A stretch of DNA of 64,000 nucleotides from Stomorhina lunata (GCA_933228675.1 OW121743.1:95171998-95235997), one strand, 5' to 3'. Counted from the first letter of the stretch, positions 1 to 12,094 are shown. Program-made: numbers and translations. Notes: generated from the letters alone by a model not told the origin.

Positions 1-487
1 AAAAATTTATATTGAAAATGTTTCAGTAGAAAAATTTAGTACAATTTTTTATTAAATTTTTTTGTTCGTTCCTAAATTTGGAATCTGTTAATTCCAAACT
101 TATATCGGATTTAATCTCTGATTTGTTACATATGTTTTTTAACATTTTCAAATTTTGAAGTTAGGTTGGTTTTCGATAAAATCTCAAATTTTCTAACATA
201 AATCTGCATATCGTCACTTTATAATTTTTCAGGTCAAAAATCGCCAAAACGCCGATAAATCGGCAAATCTGGCAGGCCTGGTTCTTATGCCAGTTTAAGA
301 GAAAAGTAGCTATACCACATTACCCGCTCTTACTCTAATCTCTCTCATATGAAAGTTTGATTTAAATCTTTTTTTGATTTGAAAAGTGTTTAAACGTTTC
401 ATGTGATTTTCTATCTCATTTTTTCAATATTGGAAATGTTCTCAATCAGAGTTAGGTGTTCATATAAGTACAGCTGAGTACTCACTC
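1..487. other. AT-rich DNA, no gene recognised
   Basis: No supported coding region. A short segment at 291-326 (TTTAAGAGAAAAGT then CTATACCA) recurs at about 15,579-15,613, so part of this stretch is a dispersed repeat. Confidence 0.5.
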
Positions 488-610
488 ATTGTCGTTCCCA
501 CGGCAGTTGGTTCTTCGTATCGGAACGACTCGGATTACGACCAAGGACTGCCACTTCTGCAATATTACCAACAATATCGCAGTTACAATTACAACAACTC
601 ACTGAATGTT
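488..610 (+). repeat. GC-richer fragment, possible non-LTR retroelement piece
   Basis: This short block is far richer in G+C than its surroundings and carries phrases such as CGGCAGTTGGTTCTTCG and CGGAACGACTCGG. From memory these resemble the 5' parts of some dipteran non-LTR retrotransposons. There is no reading frame of note. The assignment is weak; it could also be a fragment of another repeat or a unique sequence. Confidence 0.2.
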
Positions 611-980
611 CCTTTTTTGGTGTTCAATTTTCTTTTAGCTTCTCTTAAATGTTAAACAGGTTTCTTTTGCAAAAAACTATATATACTCCCGGATTTTTTA
701 ACTTTATTCCTATTTTTCTCTCTAGATATCTCTATAAAAACACATACAATCAAAACATTTCAAAACACAAAACTCAAATCCTTTACATAAGTTTTAAAAA
801 ACAAGGAACTTTATAATAAATTTATTAATAATCAAAGAAATATATAATTAACAAAAGAAAAAACTGAAAATAGTTTGAGAAAAGAAAAATTTTGAAAAAT
901 ATGAAAAAAATTCTTATAGTTTCTAGAATTTAAGGAGTAATTTCCTATCTATAGAATTTTTCGAATTTGTATACTTAGTC

Positions 981-1024
981 CGCTACAAATAGTCTAGCAT
1001 GGTAGCATTTGCAAATCGATATAC
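981..1024 (-). repeat. 45-bp motif, copy 1 (inverted)
   Basis: Read on the minus strand this contains CGATTTGCAAATGCTAC followed by CTAGACTATTTG. The same motif occurs in the opposite orientation at 1503-1546 and 2862-2906. It is probably the core of a small non-autonomous repeat family. Confidence 0.6.
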
Positions 1025-1244
1025 ATAGAACTCAATTCCATTCGGAAGAAGAATGGATTCCGTATTTTGCTACTATGAAAAAGTAAAACGAAAATTTTTT
1101 TTTGTAATGAAACCACTTTTAATTTCATAGTATATTCGAATTTGTATGTTTTTCTTAGTTTATTCAATATATTTTTTAATAATTCAATTATATTTGTTAG
1201 AAAAAAGATAGAGCTACGGATTTTAATTAAAAAAGTCTTTAGTT

Positions 1245-1385
1245 TTATCAAAAAACTGTTTATTACAATAATAAATAATTGTAATAAATTGGGATCTTAG
1301 TGCAATACACTACAGTAAACATTTTAATTAAATGTTTGATGTCCCAAAATTTTTGATAAACATTTTAAAAAAAATCTTGTTTTGT
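1245..1385 (+). repeat. Direct repeat, copy 1 of 2
   Basis: A block of about 140 bp containing TAAATTGGGATCTTAGTG and AAATGTTTGATGTCCC recurs almost unchanged at 2520-2660. A more diverged relative lies at 5927-6010. No coding potential is seen. It is a dispersed repeat or an old local duplication. Confidence 0.7.
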
Positions 1386-2188
1386 ACTGTTTTAGAGCAT
1401 TTACAATTTTTCGGAATCTATAGAACCTAAAACCATTTCGACCGGATTGTTTTCTATTTCCAACAATTTAGACATGCCAGAATATAGAACTTTTTTTATA
1501 TGCTATATCAATTTGCAAATGCTACGAAGCTAGACTGTTTGACATGGAACTGACCTATTGTTTTTCAAAAATATTTTCATTCAAATCGAGATACTTAGTA
1601 AACCCCCTGGTTTTTTCACTTAAAAAAACATGTTAATGAGAAAGATAAATATTATAGAGATAAACTACAGTTTTTTTAATAAAAGAATACATTTGCAAGC
1701 AGTTTATTATTATTTTTTAAATTTTGTTATTAAACACTTTCCCCTTAGTTGAAAACATATGTTTTTGAATGAACAGAAGATAAAATAAAAATTAGCAAAA
1801 ACTGAAGAAAATTGAAAGTAAAAATTGTACTTATTTCAAGAAAGACTCCCACTAATGTATTTCTTTTTGCAATCACAAAAATGGCAAAAAATGTAAAATA
1901 TGCTAAAAATATAACAAAAAGCTAAATTGGAAAAAAACTGCTTGCGAGGCAGTTAATGAAATGTTAAAAAAATGTAAATGTCAATGATTTAAAACGAGTA
2001 ATTGGTATTGAAAATTATAAAAAAGAAAGAAATAAATTAAAGTTTAAGGTTAAAAGAGAAACAGCTTAAGCTTATTTTAAATGTTTATTAAAGAAATTAT
2101 AACTTTAGTTTAAAATGAAATTCTTATTATCTGTAAAAAAAAGAAAGTGTCATGGTCCATACATTTGTAGATTCCAAACTATTTAATA
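1386..2188. other. AT-rich DNA with one copy of the 45-bp motif
   Basis: Apart from the second copy of the 45-bp motif at 1503-1546, nothing is recognised here on either strand. Confidence 0.4.
1503..1546 (+). repeat. 45-bp motif, copy 2
   Basis: This copy has CTATATCAATTTGCAAATG then GCTAGACTGTTTGAC. It is the second member of the family seen at 981-1024 and 2862-2906. Confidence 0.6.
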
Positions 2189-2692
2189 TATTGCACTAGC
2201 ACCTCGAAAGTGAGCCAACTCAAAATTTAAAATTTTCACTATATACAAAAAAGTTTTTTATTTTACTACTACTTTTATACTAAGAAAAGGTATAAAGCTT
2301 TACTTTTTTTCGAAATTATTGAGGAAATGATGTAAGATTTTTACAGCAAAAGCTTATATTGATAATTGTTGGACAAAATAATTCTTATTTATTCTGTCCC
2401 ACAAAAAACATACAAGTGTGGTTTTCGCTCTGTCTAGAATTAGGGATAATCCTCATGAAGAGATGGCCTAACCAACCATCGAAACGCGTCGAGGAAAGGT
2501 TTCCCAACCAACATTTTTTGGCTTTATCAAAAATCTATTTATTGCAATAATAAATAATTGTAATAAATTGGGATCTTAGTGCAATACACTACAGTAACAC
2601 TTTTCAATTAAATGTTTGATGTCCCAAAATTGTTGAAAAACCTTTTTAAAAAATTTTGAGTTGACTGGCTTTCGAGGAACTGGTGCGATATG
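2189..2692. repeat. Foldback-like element with about 40-bp inverted ends
   Basis: The left end 2189-2229 (GCACTAGCACCTCGAAAG) is the inverted counterpart of the right end 2650-2692 (CTTTCGAGGAACTGGTGC). Between them lies GAGGAAATGATGTAAG at about 2321-2336. The same end motif and internal motif recur at 21.8-21.97 kb and 58.7-58.86 kb, so this is a dispersed family. The copy of the direct repeat at 2520-2660 overlaps its right side. Confidence 0.5.
2520..2660 (+). repeat. Direct repeat, copy 2 of 2
   Basis: Second copy of the block at 1245-1385, about 1.28 kb away in the same orientation, with a handful of substitutions. Confidence 0.7.
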
Positions 2693-2801
2693 CAGACATA
2701 GTAATAATTTTTTCCATAAAATGTAATATGATCAATAAGCCTACAAATTTAACTACATATTTAAATATTGGCATATTTTGCTATCAAATTAGAAATCATT
2801 A

Positions 2802-2922
2802 GCCCAGTTCACAATCCGTTGCAAAAAATATCTATTGTAATTATATAAAATTTTTTAATTTTCTATATCGATTTGCAAATGCTCTGATGCTAGACTATTT
2901 GCAACGGATTCTCAACGGGATA
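2802..2922. mobile_element. Small MITE-like inverted repeat with 45-bp motif
   Basis: The ends match as an inverted repeat: AATCCGTTGCAAA near 2812 and TTTGCAACGGATT near 2895. The third copy of the 45-bp motif lies inside (2862-2906). No reading frame and no clear target duplication. Superfamily not assignable. Confidence 0.45.
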
Positions 2923-4379
2923 TTATCATTAAAACATTTTTGTAATTTTCCAGTTCTAATATTAAAAGATTTTTAACCTAAAGAAAAATTCATATAGTAT
3001 TAAGTTTTATACAAAATTTATTGTGATCATTAATATCATTTTATTATATTTTTATTGGCATAAAAAACGAAATTACCTTTTATTAAAATTGATTGTGATT
3101 ATTTTAAAATTATAATTGGTCTTCTTAAATAAATTTTATATTAGTGAAAAATATTTTTTTTTCGGTAAACCAATTTTGATCTCATTTTTTCAATACTTTC
3201 TATATTTAGTCTAAGTTTTTTACGAAATTTTTGTTTAACCTTAAACTTTAATTTTAAGAAAATTATAAAAAAATGATTAACAAATTTTTATTGGAAAATT
3301 AAAAAAAGATATACATAAATTGAAAAATTAGTTAATTTAAATTGATTTAAACTGGCTGTTAATTTAGGTTTAAGGCTTACAATTTTTGTTAATAACACTT
3401 AGAAACATTTTGAGGGTGATGGTCTGGGTTCTAAAAAAAAAAAAAATCCTATGCTAAATGAAAGCATTAGACTAGTGCATTCAAACCCCAAAAGCGATTG
3501 GCGCTAGTAGATGTAACTTTGGAGTTATCGCCTTTTGAAAGTTGCATTTTTCTGTGTAGGAGTTAAATCAAAAATTTTCGAACCCGTACTGAACCACACC
3601 ATCTCCAATTCTCATGAAATTTTGTATAAACGTTCTCCTAGTTCGTACAATTTTTAAAGTTATTCAAAATTTAAATTATGACGGTTCAAAGTTCGTTTTT
3701 TTCCGAGATTTTTTTTCAAAACATTCCCACTTTATATGCCTCTAAGTTTTGATACTGTCATCAGATTGATATGAAGCTAGGTTCATATTTCAACGCATGT
3801 CCTGTTGTTTCGTGTTCTTTAAATTAAGAATCATGAATCATGTATTGGAGAACAAAGGATGACAGTTATATCCTTGACTCAAGGATATCTCAAAAAGCAT
3901 ATCTACCATATTCTTTCAACTTCTCCCAAATATGAATTATAGCGTTGTCATCATAAAAATCAAAAAAGTGAGACCATTGGAGGAATTGAAAAATAATAGA
4001 CTTTTTGTAGAACAACTCATATTATTTTAATACAAATTTTTAATTGTTTTTTTCATGAATCGTTTTAAATTTTAAAATAAAAAAATATAAACAAATTTTG
4101 AAGATTAATGGAAATATTTTAAAATTTCAAAATTTGTACTGTAGTGTTATAGTTGTTTTAGAATGGCCTCCATGGGCCCATTAATTTTATTTTTATATTT
4201 TGTTGTCAACACTATAATCCGTATTTAAGAGATAAAGATAAACAAGAATTTGAAAACATACAAGGAAAAATTTCGTCTTTCAAATGTCGATAACTTTAAA
4301 GATCCACCTGCTAAGTCCAAACGCTTTAGGTTCTTTCTATTCTTTCAAATGGGATACCAGTGGGTAAAGATAAGTCGAG
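2923..4379. other. AT-rich DNA, no gene recognised
   Basis: No coding region or named repeat is recognised. The stretch from about 3,480 to 3,900 is somewhat less AT-biased than its surroundings (for example AAAAGCGATTGGCGCTAG) but has no open frame. It may be repeat debris. Confidence 0.4.
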
Positions 4380-5055
4380 TATGCTGAATTCAGTGGTGCT
4401 AACCGTTTTCTTGGGTTAGCTCTAGTTTTCGAGATATAGCGTTATAAAAAATAGAGGTACTAAGTAGAAAAATCGATATATGGCAATAATAATAACTGCA
4501 TAACTGGATTATGAAATTTTAAATGAATTTTTGAAAATGGAAATTTTTGTGATTTTTCAAAAATTTTACATTTCGATTTATTTTTTTAATAGGCATATTC
4601 AAAATGGGTCTTGCAAATGCCTATAAAAAATTACACTGTGCTCGATTTTGAAAACCTTTTTTGCTGACAAATGGGAGTGCATTTTTTTTAGATTAGCTGT
4701 AGTTTTCGAGATATAGCATTATAAAAAATGGAAGAGGTTGCCCAATAAATATTACCGTAAATCGAAAACTGTTTTTTTCTTGAACTAAGTAAAAGAATCG
4801 AAATTTGGCAACAATAATAACTGCATAACTGGATTATGGAATTTTAAATGAATTTTTGATTTTTTTTATAATGAATTTTGGAAATTTTTTGATTTTTCAA
4901 CAAAAATTTTTTTTGCGAACAAAAAAATTTATTTCCAAAATGGCAGCTCGGATTAAAAAAATAATTAGTGTTTCTGAAAGATAATTTTTGTTGCCGAGCT
5001 TCAATTTTTTTACTTAGTTCAAGAAAATAAACAGTTTTCGAGTTACGCGAATATT
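4380..5055. repeat. Repeat composite with direct and inverted parts
   Basis: Blocks around 4483-4560 and 4807-4880 are direct copies sharing ACTGCATAACTGGATTATG. Segments 4755-4818 and 4985-5050 are inverted copies sharing CTTGAACTAAGTAAAA. The phrase TTTTCGAGATATAGC occurs at about 4430 and 4695, and inverted at about 5815. This looks like a decayed foldback or MITE cluster lying directly beside a DINE-like element. Confidence 0.5.
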
Positions 5056-5815
5056 TCTTTCATTTGTTTGTGGTGATGTATGTAGCGCATAGAAATATTT
5101 GTCTAAGAACCATCTTTTAGTATACCAATAGGTTTAGAATCACTTTCTGAGTTGATTTAGCGATGTCAATCCGTCTGGCTGGACAGCTGGCTTCCTGGTT
5201 GAACCCCCATGTAAACCATCAAAAACAGGTCGCAATTTTTAAGATAATTTGATGAAATTTGGAATAGATAATTTTTCCGCGAGTGGGACCATGGCCATTG
5301 AAATTCTTCAAAATCGGCCCATTATTTATGTTATCTCCCATAAGTCCCACTTCCCGTAATTAATATTTTAGCCATACCATACCCATATTTTTTTTCACGA
5401 AATTCAAAACAAATACTGCTTATATAAACCAAAATCACTGTACCAAATTTCGTTGAAATCGGTCCACATTTCAACATAGCTCCCATACAAAACCTTCTCT
5501 TAAAACTAAATGAGACAAAAATCACTAAAACGCTCGTAAATCTGAAGATAATGAGAATTTTAAATTAATTTTTTGCTTACATAATTCTTGTGAAAACTGT
5601 AATAAATTTGCCAAATTTCGAGATAATCGGTCCACATTTGACCTAAGCTCTCATATAAATCCAAATGACGGAAACAGCTTAAATATATAAAGTTTTGGGA
5701 AAATGTTTGTAAGATGGCAAAATTTAGCAAATATTTGTCTTTATACAGAAAAAAGAACACCTTTGACCTTAGTGGTGAAGGTTTGACCGACTGTAGTACT
5801 TTTTTACTTATTTTT
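5055..5815 (+). mobile_element. DINE-1/Helentron-like dispersed element, copy A
   Basis: It shares the family landmarks seen in six other places in the window: a GATGTATGTA start zone, a CCGTCTGGCTGG-type core, a phrase like CATGTAAACC, two or more modules reading GGTCCACATTTGA with AAATTTCGTTGAAATCGG, and a tail reading GACCGACTGTAGTACTTT then TTACTT. The layout (short core microsatellite, TATACCC-type termini, no coding capacity) resembles Drosophila DINE-1/HINE elements. That name is inferred from remembered architecture, not from alignment. Confidence 0.6.
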
Positions 5816-7008
5816 TATAACGCTATATCTCGAAAACTAGAGCTAACCTAAAAGAAAGACAAAAACTAAACAGATCGTTATTTTCTTCAATTTCTGAGAA
5901 CATCGAAGTAGATTTTGTTTCCAAAAACAACTTATTACGATAATAAATAACTTTAATACATTGGCAATCTAGTGCACTATAAACTTTGTGTTAATTTTAA
6001 TAAAAAATTTTAAATTTTAAACTCTATTTAACAGCCTGTTAAAATCTATTAAACTAATTTTCATTAAATAAAGAAAAAACTAATCAAAAAAACTTGAATC
6101 TACTGCTTAAAATAGTTTTAGCCTTGATTGAATTATTATGATTAAATTATAAAAAATCGATTGAAAATTTTAACATTAAAAAAAAGAGAATGATTTAATA
6201 ATTTAATTTAAATTATAGCAAAGCAAAGCCTAACAAAAATTTAATGAATAAAGCATTATAACTGCCAGGAACTTTAAATTGTTTAATGTTCTCTAAATGT
6301 TAGTTAAATATTTAAAAAATTTAATTAATTTATAAACAACAACAAAAAATGTATTAGAATATAAAAACCTAATAATCATTTCAAAAAACAAAAAGAACGT
6401 GCAATTATTGAAAAAAAATCTATAATAAACAAAAGTAAACATATTAATGTTGCATAATTATTATTATATAATACCTTAATAAATCAAAAGTTTTTATTAA
6501 TATATTTTTCAATTAACCTTTTTTTTGTTTCCGATTTTTTCGCTGGTAATATCAAAAAAAATCACACGAGCTTAATAAAATTTTTTGAAAAAAAAACTAA
6601 AGTATTACAGCGAAAACTTGATATCAAAATCAAATTTAATAGTTATTTGTTTTTTTTTCTACTTGCAACTTTGTAGTAAATTAAAATGTTAGTTCAGCAA
6701 AAGTAAATATTTGCAAAAGTTTAATAGAGCTATTATTAACAAATACAAATTGTCGGTGAAATTTAATATACATTTATGGTTTTTTTGAAATTAAAGAAGT
6801 TAAATGAAAATATTTATTCTACTTAAGATAATAGTAAATACTGCCCAAGGTGTAGAAAATAAAAGAATATTGAATATCGTAAGAATATCGAAGAGAAAAC
6901 CTTGTAATTGTGCCGCATGTGAACTAAAATTAACAGAGATGAAAAATAATTCAAATTTAAAAAGTTTTAGATAGATTTAAAATTTAATTTTAAAAATATT
7001 TTTATAAT
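5816..7008. other. AT-rich DNA, no gene recognised
   Basis: Apart from the diverged direct-repeat copy at 5927-6010, nothing is recognised. Composition is very AT-rich with many stops in all frames. Confidence 0.5.
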
Positions 7009-8310
7009 CAGGGGTGTCATAGAAACCAATTTCATTGGTTAAATTGATGTCATGAATTCCAATATTAATGTTCAAGCTACATTTTCTATTGGTTTTATGT
7101 GTCACAGAAAATAATATTATTGGTTTAGTATTGGAAATAAACCAAGCAATTTACAGTTAACAGATTTCATTTCAAAATTGGTCTATCAATTTAAAACAAA
7201 GGCGTTACTGGCCAACTGGTGCCTTTTTCGATTTAAAGATCCACTAAGAACAGATTTTTGAAAATTTGCCCTATGGGGGATAAAAAAGGGAAAATTCAAT
7301 AACGCTATAATTCCCAAACTAAAAACAATAGAACCAAAATTGAAATCGAGTTTGGAACAGTTACAAAAATAACAAAAAATAACAGTACAAGTGGTAAGTA
7401 CTTTTCGAAAAAGGGGAGAAAAAGAGAAGTACAATATTTTTGGTACTTTTTAGTTTTAATTTTCAAATAAAAAGAGATGGGTGAAAATTTTACATAGCAT
7501 TTTTCATCATGTAATAAGATAAAAACAAGTTTTGGTACTTTTTGTCTTTGGAATCAATGAACCGTATCGACAAACATAAAAAATATCCAAATGGGGAAAA
7601 TTGTAAGGCTAGAATATTCTTTGTGTGGAGGTACTGGCGAAGCGAATGCATATCAACATATTTGTTTGCAATTTAATTAATATCGCATGTAAGTGACAAT
7701 CGTCTTTTGATCGGCTGTGGTTTGTTTCTTGGTGTAGGTAGATTACATTTTTTCCAATCCGTTGGGGTATACAAGCTTCATTTGTCCAAATAGCAGCGTT
7801 TTCTTTATACCTATACCACAAACATCGAAAAACAACTGAAAGTTTTTCTTCAAATAATTTTCTTTAATAATTTTTATTTTATTTTTTATTTGATTTTTGA
7901 TGTTTCAAAAAAAATTCAAATAAAATAATAAACAATTGATTCGAACATTTTGTTTGATTTAAAACCAATAATAACAAAACCGACTTGGTTTCATGACACC
8001 AAATATAACCAGTATTGGTTTTCAAAATCGAGAAATTTAAAAACTGACTTGGTTTCTATCAAGGTTCATATATACAGGTTAACGCATGGCTACAACAAAT
8101 ACAACAAGCCAAAAACAACATAGATTTTGTTGTTGGATAATAAGTTTTTTAATGCCAAAATTTAAAACAACAATTCGACAACTCAGAATAACAACAATAA
8201 TTTGACATTAGAAAACTTAAACAAATTTTGAACTAGAACAAATTTTGAAAAACAGCTGACGAGTTGCAGTCACTTGTTATAATTACACTATGGTTTCTAT
8301 GACACCCCTG
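7009..8310. mobile_element. TIR DNA transposon (CAGGGGTGTC ends), copy 1
   Basis: The left end CAGGGGTGTCATAGAAACCA at 7009 and the right end TTTCTATGACACCCCTG at 8310 are inverted repeats, flanked on both sides by AAT (a 3-bp target duplication). A sister copy in inverted orientation is at 16187-17278, flanked by ATT on both sides. Interior sequence is shared between copies, but no intact transposase is visible; a minus-strand frame at 7609-7821 is not recognisable. The TIR start is hAT-like, while a 3-bp duplication fits other superfamilies better, so the superfamily stays open. It is interrupted by a nested insertion at 8060-8290. Confidence 0.75.
8060..8290. mobile_element. 231-bp insertion nested in the TIR transposon
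   Basis: The sister transposon copy is continuous here, whereas copy 1 is broken by 231 bp flanked by a 10-bp direct repeat TGGTTTCTAT (8050-8059 and 8291-8300). This is a target duplication, so the insert is a real mobile unit. It begins CAAGGTTCATATATAC and ends TAATTACACTA. I see no terminal inverted repeat and no tRNA promoter boxes. Confidence 0.7.
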
Positions 8311-8643
8311 AATTATTTTCATTCTTGGTAGTACATTTGCAATAGTAACAAGGACATTTTACAACAGTTGGATATCTAATAGTTTAGTTTTGCTGTATAT
8401 TTTTTTTAGCTCCATAAATAATTGTTATTGAATTGATTTAAATTGTTGTAGATCTAGAATTTTTTAATTTATAATCTCTAGTAAGTGCTCCGAAACATCT
8501 TTATGACTCGATTATGTATTACAACCGAATTTTAGTTGCCTCGTCTACTGGCAACACAACCAGTAAAAAGAGATGTATTGTAGAGCGGTTCGCTTTCATA
8601 AAAAAAAAAAAAATCAGTCACCCCCTAGAATAAAAGTAATATT

Positions 8644-9068
8644 AAAATAATTCTAAACTTTTTTTTATTTTGTTTACCATGCCTACAAATATCGCCCTTT
8701 TAGTATTTGGTTCGCTGTGTCGCTATTTTAAGTCCGACCATAACATTTTATATATCGGTGTTCGCGGCTCTGTAAGGGCTACATTTCTCTCTTTGATAGC
8801 TTTTTACTATCACGTCAATTTATAGTCATAACTTTTAAAACTAGATTTGTAATCAATTTGATTAGGGTACGAATCGAATTTATAAAAATTATGAATAGAA
8901 ATTGTGGTGGTAGTAAAAAACTATCAAAGAGAGAAATTTAGCCCTTACAGAGCCTTGAACAACGATATATAAAGTGTTATGATCGGACTAAAGATGACGA
9001 CACAGTTAACAAAATGACAAAAGGGCGGTATTTGTAGGCGTAGTAAAAAAATAATTAGAATTATTTTT
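8644..9068. repeat. 425-bp head-to-head palindrome
   Basis: The two halves (about 8644-8855 and 8857-9068) are reverse complements nearly to the centre near 8856. Landmark pairs: CTCTGTAAGGGCTA and TAGCCCTTACAGAG; TCTCTCTTTGATAG and CTATCAAAGAGAGA; CTACAAATATCGCCCTTTT and AAAAGGGCGGTATTTGTAG. The arms carry scattered mismatches. It may be a foldback element or the source of a long hairpin RNA. Confidence 0.75.
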
Positions 9069-9405
9069 ACATAATCTTTAATCCTAAGTCAGTGACCCAC
9101 CCACTCAAGTTTTTTTGGAACCACTCTATTGCACAACCTACGTTGCCGACTATTCTAAAGAAAGTCGTGCAATTAATTGAGCAAAAACTTTGTAAAATTT
9201 GGATTGCCTTAAAAATAAAGAAATACAGAATAAAAACTTGTTTTATATCAAAAATAATGTTTCCAGGCATTCTCGGATGTAAATATATTTAGTCCACTTT
9301 TTTATAAAAAAAAAATTCAAAGCAAATACAAATTCCCGGTTGCTGTAATATTCTATAACTGGCAACTAGAGTTGACTTTTATTGCCATCTACAATATGAT
9401 TAATA

Positions 9406-9673
9406 ACACAGGTCTAAAAAAAACTGCATGAGGTCACTTAATGCTTTCTTATAGATTTCGACCTTTAGGTCGATATAATGAAACATTTTACCGTATTTGC
9501 AATTTGAAATCGTAGATTTTGGAGAAAAAATATGTACTTTTTATCAATTTTTGTATTTGAATTTGCAGAAAGAAAAATAGACATCACTTTTGAAACCAGC
9601 GCATTCTAAAATATATAATTCAGTGAAAATATCTCATGCAGCTGACAAAAAATTTTATTTTGTAGACCTGTGT
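9406..9673. mobile_element. MITE-like element (ACACAGGTCTA ends)
   Basis: ACACAGGTCTA at 9406 and TAGACCTGTGT at 9663-9673 are inverted ends. Inside these, CTGCATGAGGTCA on the left pairs with a region containing CTCATGCAG on the right. There is no coding capacity and no convincing target duplication. Confidence 0.5.
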
Positions 9674-10399
9674 AATTGACAAGGCAACTGAGGTTCTGTT
9701 ATCGCTTATCAGTTGTCATACATAATGTATTTTGGCAATTGGCATCACAATTAAAGTTGAGTTGCAATACACAATCGAGTCATTAGTTATATTTTGTTTG
9801 AAAATCAAAAATATTTCAAAGATTTAGAAATGTTGCGAATCTCCCTAATTATTTTGAATCAAATTATATTTGAAATTTTAGAACTGAAGTGATGTTGGCA
9901 ACGCCCAGAAATATTGGTTTGAGAACAAGGTTTAAGTACACCTATCGTTTAATTTTTTTGTGTAAATTTAACCGATCCACATATGAACTCAGTGGTCTAT
10001 AGTGTATTAGTTTTTGTTTTGATCATTGCAGTTTCAAATTAGAAAATCTTGCACTTGACTCTAAATTGCACGGTTCTTTGAAAATAACATCTAGGAAATT
10101 TTTTAATATAAAAAATTTATAGCAAAACTTGAGCAAAAATATTTGCAACTAGATAATTGCATGAAAATTTAAAAAAAATATATATATAAAAATAATTTTT
10201 TTTAACTTTGATTTGAAATTTTACTATCAGTTAATGTTATTAATTATAATTAATACAACTTTAGTATTCACAAGGTGACCTATCAAGTCATATTGTCATA
10301 ATGTTATGTTTTTAAAAATTTGTTTTAGATTTTTATACAATTGAAATTTCTCTGAAAATGATCGAATTCCAATTGAAATTAAGAATTTTTACTTAAAAA
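9674..10399. other. AT-rich DNA, no gene recognised
   Basis: No coding region or repeat is recognised between the MITE-like element and the minisatellite. Confidence 0.5.
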
Positions 10400-11635
10400 T
10401 GGGAAATTTTGAAAACATTTTCTATAAAAATAGAAAATTTTCTTTAAAAATAGAAAATTTTTGAAAAATTTTCTTTAAAAATAGAAAATTTTTGAAAAAT
10501 TTTCTATAAAAATAGAAATTTTTTGAAAAATTTTCTATGTAAAAATAGAAAATTTTTGAAAAATTTTCTATGTAAAAATAGAAAATTTTTGAAAAATTTT
10601 CTATGTAAAAATAGAAAATTTTTGAAAAATTTTCTATGTAAAAATAGAAAATTTTTGAAAAATTTTCTATATAAAAATAGAAAATTTTTGAAAAATTTTC
10701 TATATAAAAATAGAAAATTTTTGAAAAATTTTCTATATAAAAATAGAAAATTTTTGAAAAATTTTCTATATAAAAATAGAAAATTTTTGAAAAATTTTCT
10801 ATATAAAAATAGAAAATTTTTGAAAAATTTTCTATATAAAAATAGAAAATTTTTGAAAAATTTTCTATATAAAAATAGAAAATTTTTGAAAAATTTTCTA
10901 TATAAAAATAGAAAATTTTTGAAAAATAAAAATAGAAAATTTTTGAAAAATTTTCTATATAAAAATAGAAAATTTTTGAAAAATTTTCTATATAAAAATA
11001 GAAAATTTTTGAAAAATTTTCTATATAAAAATAGAAAATTTTTGAAAAATTTTCTATATAAAAATAGAAAATTTTTGAAAAATTTTCTATATAAAAATAG
11101 AAAATTTTTGAAAAATTTTCTATATAAAAATAGAAAATTTTTGAAAAATTTTCTATATAAAAATAGAAAATTTTTGAAAAATTTTCTATATAAAAATAGA
11201 AAATTTTTGAAAAATTTTCTATATAAAAATAGAAAATTTTTGAAAAAATTTTCTATATAAAAATAGAAAATTTTTGAAAAATTTTCTATATAAAAATAGA
11301 AAATTTTTGAAAAATTTTCTATATAAAAATAGAAAATTTTTGAAAAATTTTCTATATAAAAATAGAAAATTTTTGAAAAATTTTCTATATAAAAATAGAA
11401 AATTTTTGAAAAATTTTCTATATAAAAATAGAAAATTTTTGAAAAATTTTCTATATAAAAATAGAAAATTTTTGAAAAATTTTCTATATAAAAATAGAAA
11501 ATTTTTGAAAAATTTTCTATATAAAAATAGAAAATTTTTGAAAAATTTTCTATATAAAAATAGAAAATTTTTGAAAATTTTTTTATAAAAATAGAAAATT
11601 TTTGAGAAATATTCTATAAAAGTAGAAAATTTTTG
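10400..11635 (+). repeat. 33-bp palindromic minisatellite, about 36 copies
   Basis: The unit consists of an inverted repeat TAGAAAATTTTT - G - AAAAATTTTCTA plus a TATAAAAA spacer. The leftmost units are 31 bp (CTTTAAAAATAG), the next four carry CTATGTAAAAATAG, and the remaining units are CTATATAAAAATAG. One shortened unit lies near 10,925. Because 33 is a multiple of three, the array is open in frame and would encode an 11-residue repeat; those frames (10523-11260, 11274-11588) have no ATG-led start and are judged artefacts. Both edges are degenerate. Confidence 0.95.
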
Positions 11636-11855
11636 TTTGAACAGTTGTATTGTGACAATATGATGTTAGGATATCTTATGAATTCCCAAAATAATTCAAA
11701 AAATTTATTTACAAATATTTATGAATATGAAATCCCTTATTTCAAAACATTCCTCATGATTCATTAAACATTTTCCTAAAATAATTTCCATAAAAAAAAG
11801 TTAAATAAATGTTATAATTTTTGAAAATTTATTTTGAATAATGTTAAAGTAAAAA

Positions 11856-12090
11856 CCCCCTTATTTATAAACAAAAAAATATATCACAAGCTTATAAATT
11901 AATTAACCCCCTTATTCATAAATAGCATAAAACATTAGGAAAAGCTTATTTTAGGAATTTTTCATAGACAATTTGATTTATAAGTTTACAATACCATTTT
12001 TTTTTCGTTTTCGAATAAGGGGGCAAATTTTGAATACGAAATTCATAAAATAAGCCTTTAATAATTTTATAATGCGTTTATGAATAAGGG
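11856..12090. mobile_element. MITE-like nested inverted repeats (CCCTTATTCATAAA)
   Basis: CCCCCTTATTTATAAA at 11856 and CCCCCTTATTCATAAA at 11907 face GAATAAGGGGG at 12013-12023 and TTTATGAATAAGGG at 12077-12090. Two inverted pairs, one inside the other, suggest one MITE inserted into a relative. No coding. Confidence 0.6.
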
Positions 12091-12094
12091 TGTA

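Noticed and set aside
10523..11588. Long frames of 245 and 104 codons encoding an 11-residue repeat
   Set aside because: They follow from a 33-bp tandem unit lacking stops; there is no ATG-led start, no flanking gene structure, and the reading is pure repeat.
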